36,693 bases of DNA from Hyphomicrobium sp. (lineage in GTDB: Bacteria > Pseudomonadota > Alphaproteobacteria > Rhizobiales > Hyphomicrobiaceae): NCBI RefSeq assembly GCF_020852195.1, contig NZ_JADZBI010000167.1, positions 1 through 36,693 on the forward strand, given 5' to 3'. How positions within the stretch are numbered: the first letter of the stretch is position 1; every line of letters begins with the position of its first letter. Below the pieces are notes generated by a model. It did no database searches. It saw nothing but the letters and a program-made list of their open reading frames with translations, and was not told the origin of the DNA. Below are positions 1 to 7,441 of this stretch, piece by piece. Both the position numbers and the translations under genes were made by a program.

Positions 1-429
1 ATGCGGCACGCGCCGTTCTTCGGCTGGATCCGCGATCTCTCGGCGGCGGATCCGACCTCCATCTTCAACCTGTTCGGTCTGTTGCCCTTTGCGGTGCCGG
101 AGTTCCTGCACGTCGGCGTGTGGCCGATCATCATGGGAATCACGATGTGGGTCCAGATGCAGCTCAACCCGCCGCAGCCGGACCCGATCCAGCAGCAGAT
201 CTTCAGCTGGATGCCGCTGCTGTTCACGTTCCTGCTCGCGTCGTTCCCGGCGGGCCTCGTGATCTACTGGGCCTGGAACAACGTGCTGTCGGTCGCGCAG
301 CAGTGGTACATCTCCCATCGGCAGGGCGTCGAGGTTCATCTCGTGGACAATCTCAAGCGGACGTTCGCGCCGTTGGGGCGGCTTGTCGGCCTCGGCAAGG
401 CCGAGTCGAAATCCGAAACGAAGGGATGA
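1..429 (+). CDS. yidC: Membrane protein insertase YidC, C-terminal part (cut by window edge)
   Basis: This is the last 142 residues of the YidC/Oxa1 insertase, which inserts and folds inner-membrane proteins with or without SecYEG. The 5' part lies outside the window, so the ATG at position 1 is internal. Several hydrophobic segments are visible (around residues 22-35, 40-52, 70-95). They include the family-typical stretch [13 protein letters not shown] and the late segment [13 protein letters not shown] that precedes the basic cytoplasmic tail (residues 105-142). The stop TGA overlaps the engB start codon (ATGA, 426-429), so the two genes are probably co-transcribed and translationally coupled. 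The yidC-engB order is normal for alphaproteobacteria. Confidence 0.96.
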   Translation: MRHAPFFGWIRDLSAADPTSIFNLFGLLPFAVPEFLHVGVWPIIMGITMWVQMQLNPPQPDPIQQQIFSWMPLLFTFLLASFPAGLVIYWAWNNVLSVAQQWYISHRQGVEVHLVDNLKRTFAPLGRLVGLGKAESKSETKG

Positions 430-1076
430 CCGACGCGGCGCTCTTCAGCCCCGAGGATCTCGCGGCGGGCGAGCGTCTCGTCGCCAGACCCTGGCGCTTC
501 GTGAAGGGCGTGGTGGCGCTCGACGGTTTGCCGGATGACGGGTGGACCGAGGTCGCTTTCGCCGGGCGCTCCAACGTCGGCAAGTCGAGCCTCATCAACG
601 CGATGGTGCGCAACGGCGGGCTTGCCCGCACGTCCAACACGCCGGGACGCACGCAGGAGCTCAACTTCTTTGCGCCGGCCGAGGATGCGCTCTATCTGGT
701 CGACATGCCGGGTTATGGCTTCGCCAAGGCGCCGAAGGACAAAGTCGCGGCGTGGGGGGCGCTGGTTCGTGCCTACTTGAGCGGGCGGCCGACGCTCCGG
801 CGCGTGTTCCTGCTGATCGACAGCCGGCACGGGATCAAGCCGCCCGATCGCGAGATCATGAAGATGCTCGACACAACGGCGGTGCCTTACCAGATCGTGC
901 TCACGAAGGCGGACAAGATCAGCGTGCCGGCGCTCGACGCCGTGTTAGCCGCGACGGAGAAGGCCCTCACGGACCATCCAGCCGCGTTTCCGATCGTGCT
1001 CGTCACCTCGTCCGAGAAAGGCACTGGCATCGAAGACTTGCGTGCGACGCTCGCGGCGTTACTGCCGGCGCAATAG
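426..1076 (+). CDS. engB: Ribosome biogenesis GTP-binding protein EngB (YihA/YsxC)
   Basis: A 216-residue TrmE-Era-EngA-EngB-family GTPase needed for assembly of the large ribosomal subunit. The P-loop GRSNVGKSS (about residues 48-56), a threonine-bearing switch I ([12 protein letters not shown]), the G3 motif DMPGYG, the G4 motif TKAD and a G5-like SSEKG are all present and in order. The ATG at 426 is chosen because it overlaps the yidC stop and gives the usual N-terminus; longer open frames upstream are shadows of yidC. The stop codon is followed after one base by the stop codon of a convergent minus-strand gene, with no room for a terminator. In related genomes argB normally follows, but here it begins only at 7730. 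Confidence 0.96.
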   Translation: MTDAALFSPEDLAAGERLVARPWRFVKGVVALDGLPDDGWTEVAFAGRSNVGKSSLINAMVRNGGLARTSNTPGRTQELNFFAPAEDALYLVDMPGYGFAKAPKDKVAAWGALVRAYLSGRPTLRRVFLLIDSRHGIKPPDREIMKMLDTTAVPYQIVLTKADKISVPALDAVLAATEKALTDHPAAFPIVLVTSSEKGTGIEDLRATLAALLPAQ

Positions 1077-1077
1077 T

Positions 1078-1743
1078 TCACCGCGCCGCACCGATTTGCG
1101 AGCGCAGCGTCTCGAGATCGGCCGGGTCCGCAGAGCCTTCGAGATCCTTAGAAAATTGCAGCAGGGCCGCATCGTCGATTTTAGGGATCGTTGACCGCGG
1201 CTTGGACGAATTTCGAGCGCAAAGCTCGAAATCGAAGTTCTCGTCGACGACCTCGCAACGTGGGTCAATTCGGGGAGCGGGCCACCGCGGACCGAACCTG
1301 GCTACAGCCTGAAACATGAGCCAGGCGCGCTGTTTGCCGACGCCTGCCGTTAGCATTGCCTCATGGAAAACGCGATGCACATCGTCACTGGGCCGGGTTC
1401 GAACCTCGCAATAATAGTCATGAACGACCGACGGCGCCCGGTACAGCCCTTCGAACGGCCCTCCCACGATGCTCCAGAAGGGGCTTGGAATGGACGCGCC
1501 GTCAACGACGGTTTCCGCCGGCACCGGCCATCGTCTTCCGTCCGTGCTGACGTACTCGATCGGCCGGACGATCTTCATGCTGCGTCCGTCGTCAAGCCAT
1601 TCAGCAACCACACTACCGGAAAAGCCAGGTTTGGGCACAGCTGTGGCCAATCTCGGCAGCGTCCCGGTCGCGGCGGCGGTCAGCAGGCTCGTCGCTGCAC
1701 CTCTCGAGAAGGTGCGACGCGAAATCGATGACGTGAGTTTCAT
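1078..1743 (-). CDS. Tat-exported DUF1353 family protein
   Basis: A 221-residue protein that I assign to DUF1353 from two motifs: DGASIPSPFW (residues 81-90, family form TDFASIP..LW) and VVHDYY (106-111, family form AVIHDYLY), followed by D120/D121 and H127. The conserved His and Asp residues suggest metal binding or hydrolysis, but the family has no proven biochemical role that I know of; members are common in phage and prophage gene sets. The N-terminus carries a twin-arginine signal, SRRTF at residues 8-12, then a hydrophobic Ala/Thr/Leu stretch to about residue 35. Export of a folded, possibly cofactor-bearing protein is therefore likely. It is the last gene of a three-gene minus-strand operon, starting 15 bases after the preceding stop. 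Its stop is one base from the convergent engB stop. Confidence 0.8.
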   Translation of the reverse strand: MKLTSSISRRTFSRGAATSLLTAAATGTLPRLATAVPKPGFSGSVVAEWLDDGRSMKIVRPIEYVSTDGRRWPVPAETVVDGASIPSPFWSIVGGPFEGLYRAPSVVHDYYCEVRTRPSDDVHRVFHEAMLTAGVGKQRAWLMFQAVARFGPRWPAPRIDPRCEVVDENFDFELCARNSSKPRSTIPKIDDAALLQFSKDLEGSADPADLETLRSQIGAAR

Positions 1744-1758
1744 GCCATGGGCCCCACT

Positions 1759-2823
1759 TCAATTGCTGGTGAGCTTCTTGATCGGCGTGTCGCCATCGAA
1801 CGCGTACCACAGCGGGACGCCTGGTACCGCCAGTGGGTCGTCCAATGAATCGACGACTTCTTTCAGATGGTTTTCGTCGGGCCTTTCGTCGGCTGTCTCC
1901 TCGTCGCCGCCGTCATCAAGCGGCGTGCTGGCAAAGACAAGGCTCAGGAACAGCCCTTTTGAAGGACTTTGGTAGATGTCGACGACACACTCCCATGCGC
2001 CTTCGTCGCCAAATCCCGGAATCACATAGCGTGCTTTGCCATTGTTTAATTTCAAAGGTTTGCTCGGCAGGTCGTTTTCTCCACCGTTGCCGATTGCCCA
2101 TTCCATGTCATTGCTGCAGACCTTGTCCAGCTGCTTGGGAGACACTGTTTTGAGCTTGCGGTACCCGAAGAGATCGATTTGCCAAGATCCGGCGCGGCCA
2201 ACGGTATCGACGAGCAGAAACTCATCCGGCCGCTTCAGAAGGAAGGCGGCGACGAGGTCGTCCGGCAGGAAGCTTTTTCCTTGCAGATTTGACGACCAGG
2301 CTGTTCGGCTGGCGTTGAGATCCAGGAGGCGGCGAATGGCGCGTAGTCCGGCGCGGTGACCCAAGCCAATAAGCTCGGGCGTGGCTGCTCCCTGGGCCGC
2401 CCTGATGAAGGGCGCATGAAAGCCCAACACACCGTTTACGTGGAGCTTTCGATCAGGTCTGGCACCGGTATCCACGCCGCCTGCCATGAATACGAGCGCA
2501 CAGGCGGAGAAGCATTCGGCGCCCGCGTCGATGATCGTGCGCACCGTCCCGCCGCTGGAGAGCAAGTATTCGATGATCTTCAGGGCTTCGCCATAGCTGC
2601 CGCCTGGGCTATCCAGGCATAGATTTATGCGCGTCGTGCCTCTGCCGGACTGCAGGGCCGGCTTCAGTTTCTCCAGGTCTCCCGCTTCGATCTCTCCGGT
2701 TAACAGGATGGTGCAGATCCCTTCGGCTTGGGGTTGGATCTCCGCCGCGCCGCAAGGCCAGGACGCGGTCATCGCGACCGCTAGCATCAACAGTGCCATT
2801 CCGCTTTGTCGAACGGTCATCAT
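1759..2823 (-). CDS. Exported ClpP/crotonase-fold serine protease-like protein (apparently active paralogue)
   Basis: A 354-residue protein with a Sec signal peptide (about residues 1-27, ending CGAA). The middle has the ClpP/SppA-type pattern: an oxyanion-loop motif DSPGG (71-75), a nucleophile region ECFSAC with Ser106 flanked by Cys104 and Cys108, and a candidate catalytic His136 in LGFHAP. The spacing is that of a ClpP-like Ser-His dyad. The C-terminal 200 residues are unassigned. Cysteines 37, 69, 104, 108, 236 and 279 match cysteines in the upstream paralogue, which suggests disulfides in the periplasm. The start ATG overlaps the upstream stop (bases 2820-2823), implying translational coupling. 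The substrate is unknown. The region is less G+C-rich than its neighbours (28 of 60 bases at 2041-2100). Confidence 0.78.
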   Translation of the reverse strand: MMTVRQSGMALLMLAVAMTASWPCGAAEIQPQAEGICTILLTGEIEAGDLEKLKPALQSGRGTTRINLCLDSPGGSYGEALKIIEYLLSSGGTVRTIIDAGAECFSACALVFMAGGVDTGARPDRKLHVNGVLGFHAPFIRAAQGAATPELIGLGHRAGLRAIRRLLDLNASRTAWSSNLQGKSFLPDDLVAAFLLKRPDEFLLVDTVGRAGSWQIDLFGYRKLKTVSPKQLDKVCSNDMEWAIGNGGENDLPSKPLKLNNGKARYVIPGFGDEGAWECVVDIYQSPSKGLFLSLVFASTPLDDGGDEETADERPDENHLKEVVDSLDDPLAVPGVPLWYAFDGDTPIKKLTSN

Positions 2824-3896
2824 GGCACGAGGTCAGCCAGTTTCTGGGTCGGCTCGAACACGTGCCAGATCGGATCTCCGGGGCTCAATCCCACCCGTGT
2901 CTGCTCGCCTCCGTTGTCTCGGACCTGTTCCTCGAGACATCCTGGATCGAATTCGTACGGCTTCTCGCCTGGCAAGTTGATCGAGGCATCGACGTAGTAT
3001 CTGCTGTCCGATGCATAGAACGCGTCGACGACACAACTGACGTTTTGCGCTGCTCCCAATTTCTCGAGCCTCGCCCGGTGCCGGCCGTTCGAGAATTCGA
3101 CGGGTGCTTCCGTGTCGGGGTTTCCGGCCGCTTCAGTCTCGGGTGGGATTTGATTGTTCCACATTGCCTTGTTGCTGCAGGCCCGGCGCAGCATTGCCTG
3201 AGTGATCGTTGCTGGTTCCCTGAAGCCTATGATCGCGATGTCCCACTCACCGGCCTGTCCCACCGTCTCCACATCCAAGAATGCTCCCGCCTCCAGACCC
3301 AGCACATCAAGCAGCAAGGTACGTGGCAGGACGCTGCGGCGCCCGAAAAACTCGGCCTGCGATGCATGGCGCAAAAGGGCGGCCATCTTGCGAACGCTTT
3401 CGGTATAAGCGGATTCGAGGTCGGTGCCGGCCGTGTGGGCGTTCCCAACGGGCGGGTGAAAGCTCAGGGTTCCGGCGACATGCAACCTGCGAATAGGGTG
3501 GGTGATCCCATGGTAGAACATGTAACGTCCGGCCATGAACACAAAGGCGCAGACTGCTGTGCAGGAATCTCCGGCGTCAATCGTGGTTCCAACGACGCTT
3601 GATCCGAAGTAATCGATGATCCGTACGGCCTCGTCGAAGTTGCCGCCTTGGCTGTTCAAACAGATCGAGGTGGATCCGTTGATCCTGTCGTTCGTTCGCG
3701 CTGGCAGATTTTCTGACAACGACTGATCGACCGCGGACTCGATTTTCCTCACATCGCCGGGCTCGATTGGGCCGTCCAAGCGGATGTTGCAATAAGGGCG
3801 GTCAACCAGTTCGACTTCGGCTGCGCCAATACTTGATGTTGTGAAGAACTGAATTGCGAGCGCCAATAGCGCTGGCAATCGCGCGTGCCAGGCCAT
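2820..3896 (-). CDS. Exported ClpP-fold paralogue with catalytic serine replaced by alanine
   Basis: A 358-residue paralogue of the next gene, with a Sec signal peptide (about residues 1-26). The oxyanion-type motif is SQGG (82-85). The nucleophile region aligns as SCTAVC: Ala114 sits where the neighbour has Ser106, while the flanking Cys112/Cys116 and the His147 motif (LSFHPP) are kept. It is therefore probably a non-catalytic partner, as ClpR is to ClpP, unless Ser111 or Thr113 substitutes. Six cysteines (36, 79, 112, 116, 240, 288) are shared. I chose the ATG at 3896 because it begins a clean signal peptide; an open frame reaches back to 4028 but would be a poor N-terminus. A run of ten G's lies four bases before this start where a ribosome binding site would be. 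First gene of a three-gene operon. Confidence 0.75.
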   Translation of the reverse strand: MAWHARLPALLALAIQFFTTSSIGAAEVELVDRPYCNIRLDGPIEPGDVRKIESAVDQSLSENLPARTNDRINGSTSICLNSQGGNFDEAVRIIDYFGSSVVGTTIDAGDSCTAVCAFVFMAGRYMFYHGITHPIRRLHVAGTLSFHPPVGNAHTAGTDLESAYTESVRKMAALLRHASQAEFFGRRSVLPRTLLLDVLGLEAGAFLDVETVGQAGEWDIAIIGFREPATITQAMLRRACSNKAMWNNQIPPETEAAGNPDTEAPVEFSNGRHRARLEKLGAAQNVSCVVDAFYASDSRYYVDASINLPGEKPYEFDPGCLEEQVRDNGGEQTRVGLSPGDPIWHVFEPTQKLADLVP

Positions 3897-3900
3897 GATG

Positions 3901-3910
3901 CCCCCCCCCC
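3901..3910 (-). repeat. Homopolymer tract G10 (minus strand) before the paralogue-B start codon
   Basis: Ten consecutive C's on the plus strand (G10 in the mRNA) end four bases before the ATG at 3896. The tract occupies the place of a Shine-Dalgarno sequence; no other is visible. Tracts of this length are prone to slipped-strand changes, so its length could alter translation of the first gene of the operon. It could equally be a sequencing artefact. Confidence 0.9.
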
Positions 3911-3926
3911 GAAACAAAAGTATTAA

Positions 3927-3955
3927 AGAATATCGATCTGCAGGTATGACGTCAG
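3927..3955 (-). promoter_or_regulatory. Candidate sigma-70-type promoter for the ClpP-like/DUF1353 operon
   Basis: On the minus strand CTGACG (3955-3950) and TATTCT (3932-3927) are separated by 17 bases; each matches four of six consensus positions. Transcription would begin near 3920, giving a leader of about 25 bases that contains the G10 tract. An eight-base palindrome TGACGTCA (3947-3954) overlaps the -35 element. By eye only. Confidence 0.3.
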
Positions 3956-4017
3956 CCAGCGTACAATGCGGCCGGGAGTTTGGTCTAGAGCCGACGTGCA
4001 TCGGAGTGGTGGGAAGA

Positions 4018-4545
4018 TCACGTCGCAAGTGCGGCGCGCCAGAGGGCGCACTTCTCGGCGAAGCTGCGGGCCGCGTGTGCAGGACTCGTCGACGGCAGCG
4101 TCGCCAAGACCACGTGCGCGGGACAGTGTCGCGCCGCGTGCTTCCTGAAACTCGCCGCCGCCTTGCCGCCGTTGAGACCGATGTGCGTGAGATGCCGATG
4201 GCGCGCGAAGAACGTCGCGAAGTCGTTCGGCACCTCGTCGCGGATGCTCGAGTCCAGGCTGCCCGGGCGGATGCAGGATTGCAGCACGTCCCAAACGGCG
4301 ATGCCGTGCGCGAGCAGGATGCGCGTGCGCTCCTCGTAGGGTTTGTCGGGGCCGGCGCCGATAAGCTCGCCCATGATGCGCCAGAACGCGTTGTGCGGGT
4401 GAGCGTAATACTGCCCGGCTGCGAGCGAGGCCATGCCGGGCATGCTGCCGAGGATCAGCACGCGCGCGTCAGGCGAGGCAATCGGCGCGAAGCTGCGAAC
4501 GATGGCGGTGTCCGTGGCACGCCCTTGTTGCGTTGCAACCTTCAT
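4018..4545 (-). CDS. DNA-deoxyinosine (hypoxanthine) glycosylase, uracil-DNA glycosylase family 6
   Basis: A 175-residue base-excision repair enzyme of the uracil-DNA glycosylase superfamily. The motif-1 region reads LILGSMPG (30-37), followed by GQYYAHPHNAFW (44-55) and a motif-2-like loop LPSTSPAHA (150-158). The GQYYAHP.N.FW signature is what I associate with the family-6 hypoxanthine-DNA glycosylases rather than with Mug or Ung. It should remove hypoxanthine (deaminated adenine), and possibly uracil, from DNA in the cytoplasm. The start is supported by AAGGA six bases upstream. It is divergent from the Ntn hydrolase at 4659 and lies upstream, on the same strand, of the ClpP-like operon, with a 121-base gap. 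A looser call would be a mismatch-specific uracil-DNA glycosylase. Confidence 0.82.
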   Translation of the reverse strand: MKVATQQGRATDTAIVRSFAPIASPDARVLILGSMPGMASLAAGQYYAHPHNAFWRIMGELIGAGPDKPYEERTRILLAHGIAVWDVLQSCIRPGSLDSSIRDEVPNDFATFFARHRHLTHIGLNGGKAAASFRKHAARHCPAHVVLATLPSTSPAHAARSFAEKCALWRAALAT

Positions 4546-4658
4546 ATGACGTCCTTGAGACCCGCAAATTTTAATCAGCTCGGCCCCTTTTTCTTGAGAG
4601 ACCGCGGTGCGGATGTAGCGTCGTATGCACTGCGTTCCTACCCTACCCGGAGGCTCAC

Positions 4659-5708
4659 ATGGGCAAAACAGTGCATTCCGTCGTCTCGTGCGTCACGATC
4701 GGTGCCGTGCTCGGCCTGTCCGTCGCTCCGGCGCCGGCCTGCACGCGCGTGCTCTGGAACGAAAACAAACTCGCGGTCGTCAGCGGCCGCAGCATGGACT
4801 GGCCCGAGAGCACGGAGCCCAAGCTTACGGTGTTCCCCCGCGGTTTGCAGCGGAACGGGGGCAAGGTCGGTCCGGCCGTTGTCGTTGCGGACAACCCCGC
4901 AACGTGGACCTCGGAGTATGGAAGCATCGTTACGACGGTCTACGGCATCGGCACGGTTGACGGGATCAACGAGCGTGGGCTCGGCACGCACATGCTCTAT
5001 CTCACGGCCACGGACTTCGGGCCGCGCGATGCGGGCAAGCCGGGCATTGCCGTCAACCTCTGGGCGCAATACCTGCTCGACAACGCGGCGACGGTTGCCG
5101 AGGCGCTGGCGCTGCTCGAAGACGTGCAGATCATCATGGCGGAAGCGCGCGGACGTCAGGGGACGGTGCATCTCGCCCTCGAGGATGCGAGCGGAGATTC
5201 GGCGATCGTCGAGTACGTCGCGGGCGAGCGGCGCGTGCATCATGGGCGTGAGTTCCGCATCATGACCAACGATCCGACCTACGACGAGCAGCTCGCGCTG
5301 CTCAAAGCCCAGGATTTCTCGAAGCCGAGCAGCGACATGCCGCTGCCGGGAAACGTCAACGCCAGAGACCGCTTCCAGCGTGCCGCCTATTACGCGGCGT
5401 TGCTTCCCGAGCCGAAGGACGAGCGGGCGGCGGTCGCCGGCATTCTGGCCATCATCCGCAACGTCTCCGTGCCGTTCGGTGCGCCCTACAAGGGCTTCGG
5501 CATCTACAACACCGAATATCGGACGGCGATGGACCTCACCAACAGGCGCTACTTCTTCGAGCTGACGACGAGCCCCAACGTGGTCTGGGCCGATCTCGCA
5601 AAGTTCGATCTCTCGCCCGGCGCGCCGGTGATGCTGCTCGATCCGGACGATATCGATCTTTCGGGCGACGTCTCGGCCAAGTTTCAAACGGCCGAGCGGC
5701 CGTTCTAG
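4659..5708 (+). CDS. Exported linear amide C-N hydrolase (choloylglycine hydrolase / penicillin V acylase family)
   Basis: A 349-residue Ntn-type cysteine hydrolase. The first 27 residues form a signal peptide (VLGLSVAPAPA) whose removal exposes Cys28 as the N-terminal nucleophile. Arg44 and Asp47 (GRSMDW) lie 16 and 19 residues after it, exactly the spacing of Cys2, Arg18 and Asp21 in bile salt hydrolases. Asn204 (MTNDP) and Arg238 (RDRFQRA) fit the remaining active-site positions. Substrates in this family include bile salts, penicillin V and, in several Gram-negatives, acyl-homoserine lactones; which applies here cannot be read from sequence. A ribosome binding site CGGAGG (4648-4653) precedes the ATG. 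It appears monocistronic: a repeat follows the stop and the next gene is on the other strand. Confidence 0.88.
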   Translation: MGKTVHSVVSCVTIGAVLGLSVAPAPACTRVLWNENKLAVVSGRSMDWPESTEPKLTVFPRGLQRNGGKVGPAVVVADNPATWTSEYGSIVTTVYGIGTVDGINERGLGTHMLYLTATDFGPRDAGKPGIAVNLWAQYLLDNAATVAEALALLEDVQIIMAEARGRQGTVHLALEDASGDSAIVEYVAGERRVHHGREFRIMTNDPTYDEQLALLKAQDFSKPSSDMPLPGNVNARDRFQRAAYYAALLPEPKDERAAVAGILAIIRNVSVPFGAPYKGFGIYNTEYRTAMDLTNRRYFFELTTSPNVVWADLAKFDLSPGAPVMLLDPDDIDLSGDVSAKFQTAERPF

Positions 5709-5751
5709 AATGCTACGGACCCAAGGTGGGAACTTCACAGCTATGGTTGTC

Positions 5752-5785
5752 AAGTGTCTGGACTCCGGCCTTCGCCGGAGTGACG
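5752..5785 (+). repeat. REP-like palindromic repeat, copy 1
   Basis: The core ACTCCGGC-cttc-GCCGGAGT is a perfect 8-base inverted repeat, preceded by GTGTCTGG and followed by GACG. It belongs to the family seen again at 9459, 9527, 9645, 9713 and 25640. It lies just after the Ntn hydrolase gene and may act as a transcript-stabilising or terminating hairpin. Confidence 0.75.
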
Positions 5786-5818
5786 TCGAGAGGACGCTAC
5801 CGGTTTTCATGCAATCAA

Positions 5819-5840
5819 CGTCATCCCGGCGGAGGCCGTC
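5819..5840 (-). repeat. REP-like repeat, partial inverted copy 2
   Basis: GTCATCCCGGCGGAGGCC is the reverse complement of the right half of the repeat core. With copy 1 it forms a head-to-head pair between the Ntn hydrolase and the stop of the Clp-N gene. Confidence 0.6.
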
Positions 5841-5842
5841 GC

Positions 5843-7441
5843 TCAGCTGCCGAATTGGCGGGCGATCATGAGCTTGAGGATCACCCACACCGTCTCGCCG
5901 AACTTGGCGAGCAGGCCACCGATGATGGCGGCAGCGATCCAGCCGATCCAGCGGGCGGCCGTGCGCGCGATGTTGATCGACACCTTCACGTCGACGATCT
6001 GGTCGGGCAGCGCCGTCTCCGCCGTCATGCCGTCGGCGCCGACCGTGCGGGCGGAAACGATGAGCTGAAGCTGCCGGCGGCCGCGGGAGCGCGGGGTCAC
6101 GGTCCAGCGCCAGCTCGCGTAGTCGTCGGCGCCGAGGCCCAGCACGTTCTCGATCCACTGCGTCTCGGGCGAGCGGTTCTCGATGGTGAAGCCGCCGTCG
6201 GGTGCGCGCAGGCGCACCGACATGGCCTTGGTGACAACCACCTCGTGACGGAACGCGGCGCCGCCGCCCGCAAGGCCCTCGGCCAGCGCCTTGACATCTG
6301 CGCGTGCGATGCGTGCTTCCGCCACGACCGGCACGCCGATGCGCATGCGCCGCGGGATGTTCTCGACGAGCTGGCCGGCCTCGATCAGCGGCCATGAGCC
6401 GACGAAGGGGCCGGAGGACGCGGCCCGGCGGCGCTCGGTTTGCGGGGGTGCGGCGCGGGGCGGTGCGCCCCAGCGGGTGCTGGCCGCGGCCTCAGAGGGT
6501 GGCGCCGGCGGAGTCGGCACATGCTGGTCGGCCAATGCCGGCGACGGCCAGGCGGGAGGCTGCGGCTCAGGATGTCCGCCCGATAAGGCGCCGGGATACT
6601 CGTCGCCGAACGGCGGGAACGAGCCCGGTGTCGCGTCGGCCTGGGGCGCGAAGCGCTCATCCGATATCGGATGGTCGCGTTCGAATGCCGGCTCTGCAGG
6701 AGCGGGCGCCGGGGGCGGTGCCGGCCGCTGGGGCGGCCCGCCGAGGTCCGGATAGTTGGCGCGCGGCAGCGTCGCCGGAGCGGCCGGCGGCGGCTCCTGG
6801 CGGCCCTGCTGCAGACGCTCGCGGGCGGATGTCAGAATCTCCTCCGTGCTTGCGGGCCGCGTTAGATCGGGTGGCGGCGGCGGGCCCAGGTCAGGCACCG
6901 GCTGCGGCTCCGGCCGATGTTGCGGCGGCTGCGGCACCGGTGCCGGGGCAGGCTGTGGCGCCGGGGGCTGAGGCTGAGCGGGCGTGGCGCGCTGCAGCGC
7001 GCGGATCGCCTCCTCGAACGTCAGGCCCTGCATGCGGAGCAGATGGGCGGCCGTGCTCTTACCGTCGCCGACGATGGCGGCCAGCACGATGGCGCCGTTG
7101 ATCTCGCGGCGCCGGCCCTGCCGCGCGGCGGCGGCGGCGGCCTCGAGGATGCGCCTCAGGTCGGCAGAGATGGCGACGGTCTGGCCGCTTGCCGGGTCGA
7201 CGCGGTCGTCGGAGTGGCCGAGAAAGTCCGAGACCTCGGCCGTCAGGCGCGCGAGGTCGATGTTGCTCGACTTCAGGACAACGGTCGCCTCCGGGTCCTC
7301 GGCGAGCGCCAGCAGCAGATGCTCCAGCGTCACCTCGCGGTGCGCCTGGGCTGTCGCGTAGTCGGCGGCACGGGTCAGCGTCGCCGTCAGGTACGGCGAC
7401 ATGGGAATTCTGCCGAGGTCGTCGACGATCATCGTCGTCAT
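5843..7441 (-). CDS. Clp-N domain protein with proline-rich linker and C-terminal membrane anchor
   Basis: A 532-residue protein with an unusual order of parts. Residues about 14-150 form a ClpA/ClpB N-terminal substrate-recognition domain, two similar helical halves: ARLT..HREVTLEHLLLALAED (34-49) and REINGAIVLAAIVGDG (112-127). Residues about 153-350 are a low-complexity Pro/Ala/Glu linker. Residues about 355-490 form a probably beta-rich domain (pattern WRWTVTPRSRGRRQLQLIV) that I do not recognise. Residues about 492-525 are a hydrophobic anchor with a GG pair. No AAA+ ATPase domain is present, so it is not a Clp chaperone; it may present substrates or sense stress at the membrane. Start supported by GAGAGGA seven bases upstream. 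Divergent from argB. Confidence 0.75.
   Translation of the reverse strand: MTTMIVDDLGRIPMSPYLTATLTRAADYATAQAHREVTLEHLLLALAEDPEATVVLKSSNIDLARLTAEVSDFLGHSDDRVDPASGQTVAISADLRRILEAAAAAARQGRRREINGAIVLAAIVGDGKSTAAHLLRMQGLTFEEAIRALQRATPAQPQPPAPQPAPAPVPQPPQHRPEPQPVPDLGPPPPPDLTRPASTEEILTSARERLQQGRQEPPPAAPATLPRANYPDLGGPPQRPAPPPAPAPAEPAFERDHPISDERFAPQADATPGSFPPFGDEYPGALSGGHPEPQPPAWPSPALADQHVPTPPAPPSEAAASTRWGAPPRAAPPQTERRRAASSGPFVGSWPLIEAGQLVENIPRRMRIGVPVVAEARIARADVKALAEGLAGGGAAFRHEVVVTKAMSVRLRAPDGGFTIENRSPETQWIENVLGLGADDYASWRWTVTPRSRGRRQLQLIVSARTVGADGMTAETALPDQIVDVKVSINIARTAARWIGWIAAAIIGGLLAKFGETVWVILKLMIARQFGS

Noticed and set aside
120-425. Upstream in-frame extension of engB
   Set aside because: It lies wholly inside yidC in another frame; the ATG at 426 overlapping the yidC stop gives the family N-terminus.
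1394-1420. GGGTTCGAACCTC, resembling a tRNA T-arm
   Set aside because: It lies within the DUF1353 gene and no acceptor or anticodon stems could be built around it.
3897-4028. Upstream start for the ClpP-like paralogue at 4028
   Set aside because: The extension has no signal peptide, overlaps the glycosylase gene and reads through the G10 tract; MAWHARLPALLALAI is a proper signal-peptide start.
4638-6395. Long minus-strand open frame opposite the Ntn hydrolase
   Set aside because: A G+C-driven shadow: Arg/Ala-rich with no domain, while the opposite frame has an intact active site.
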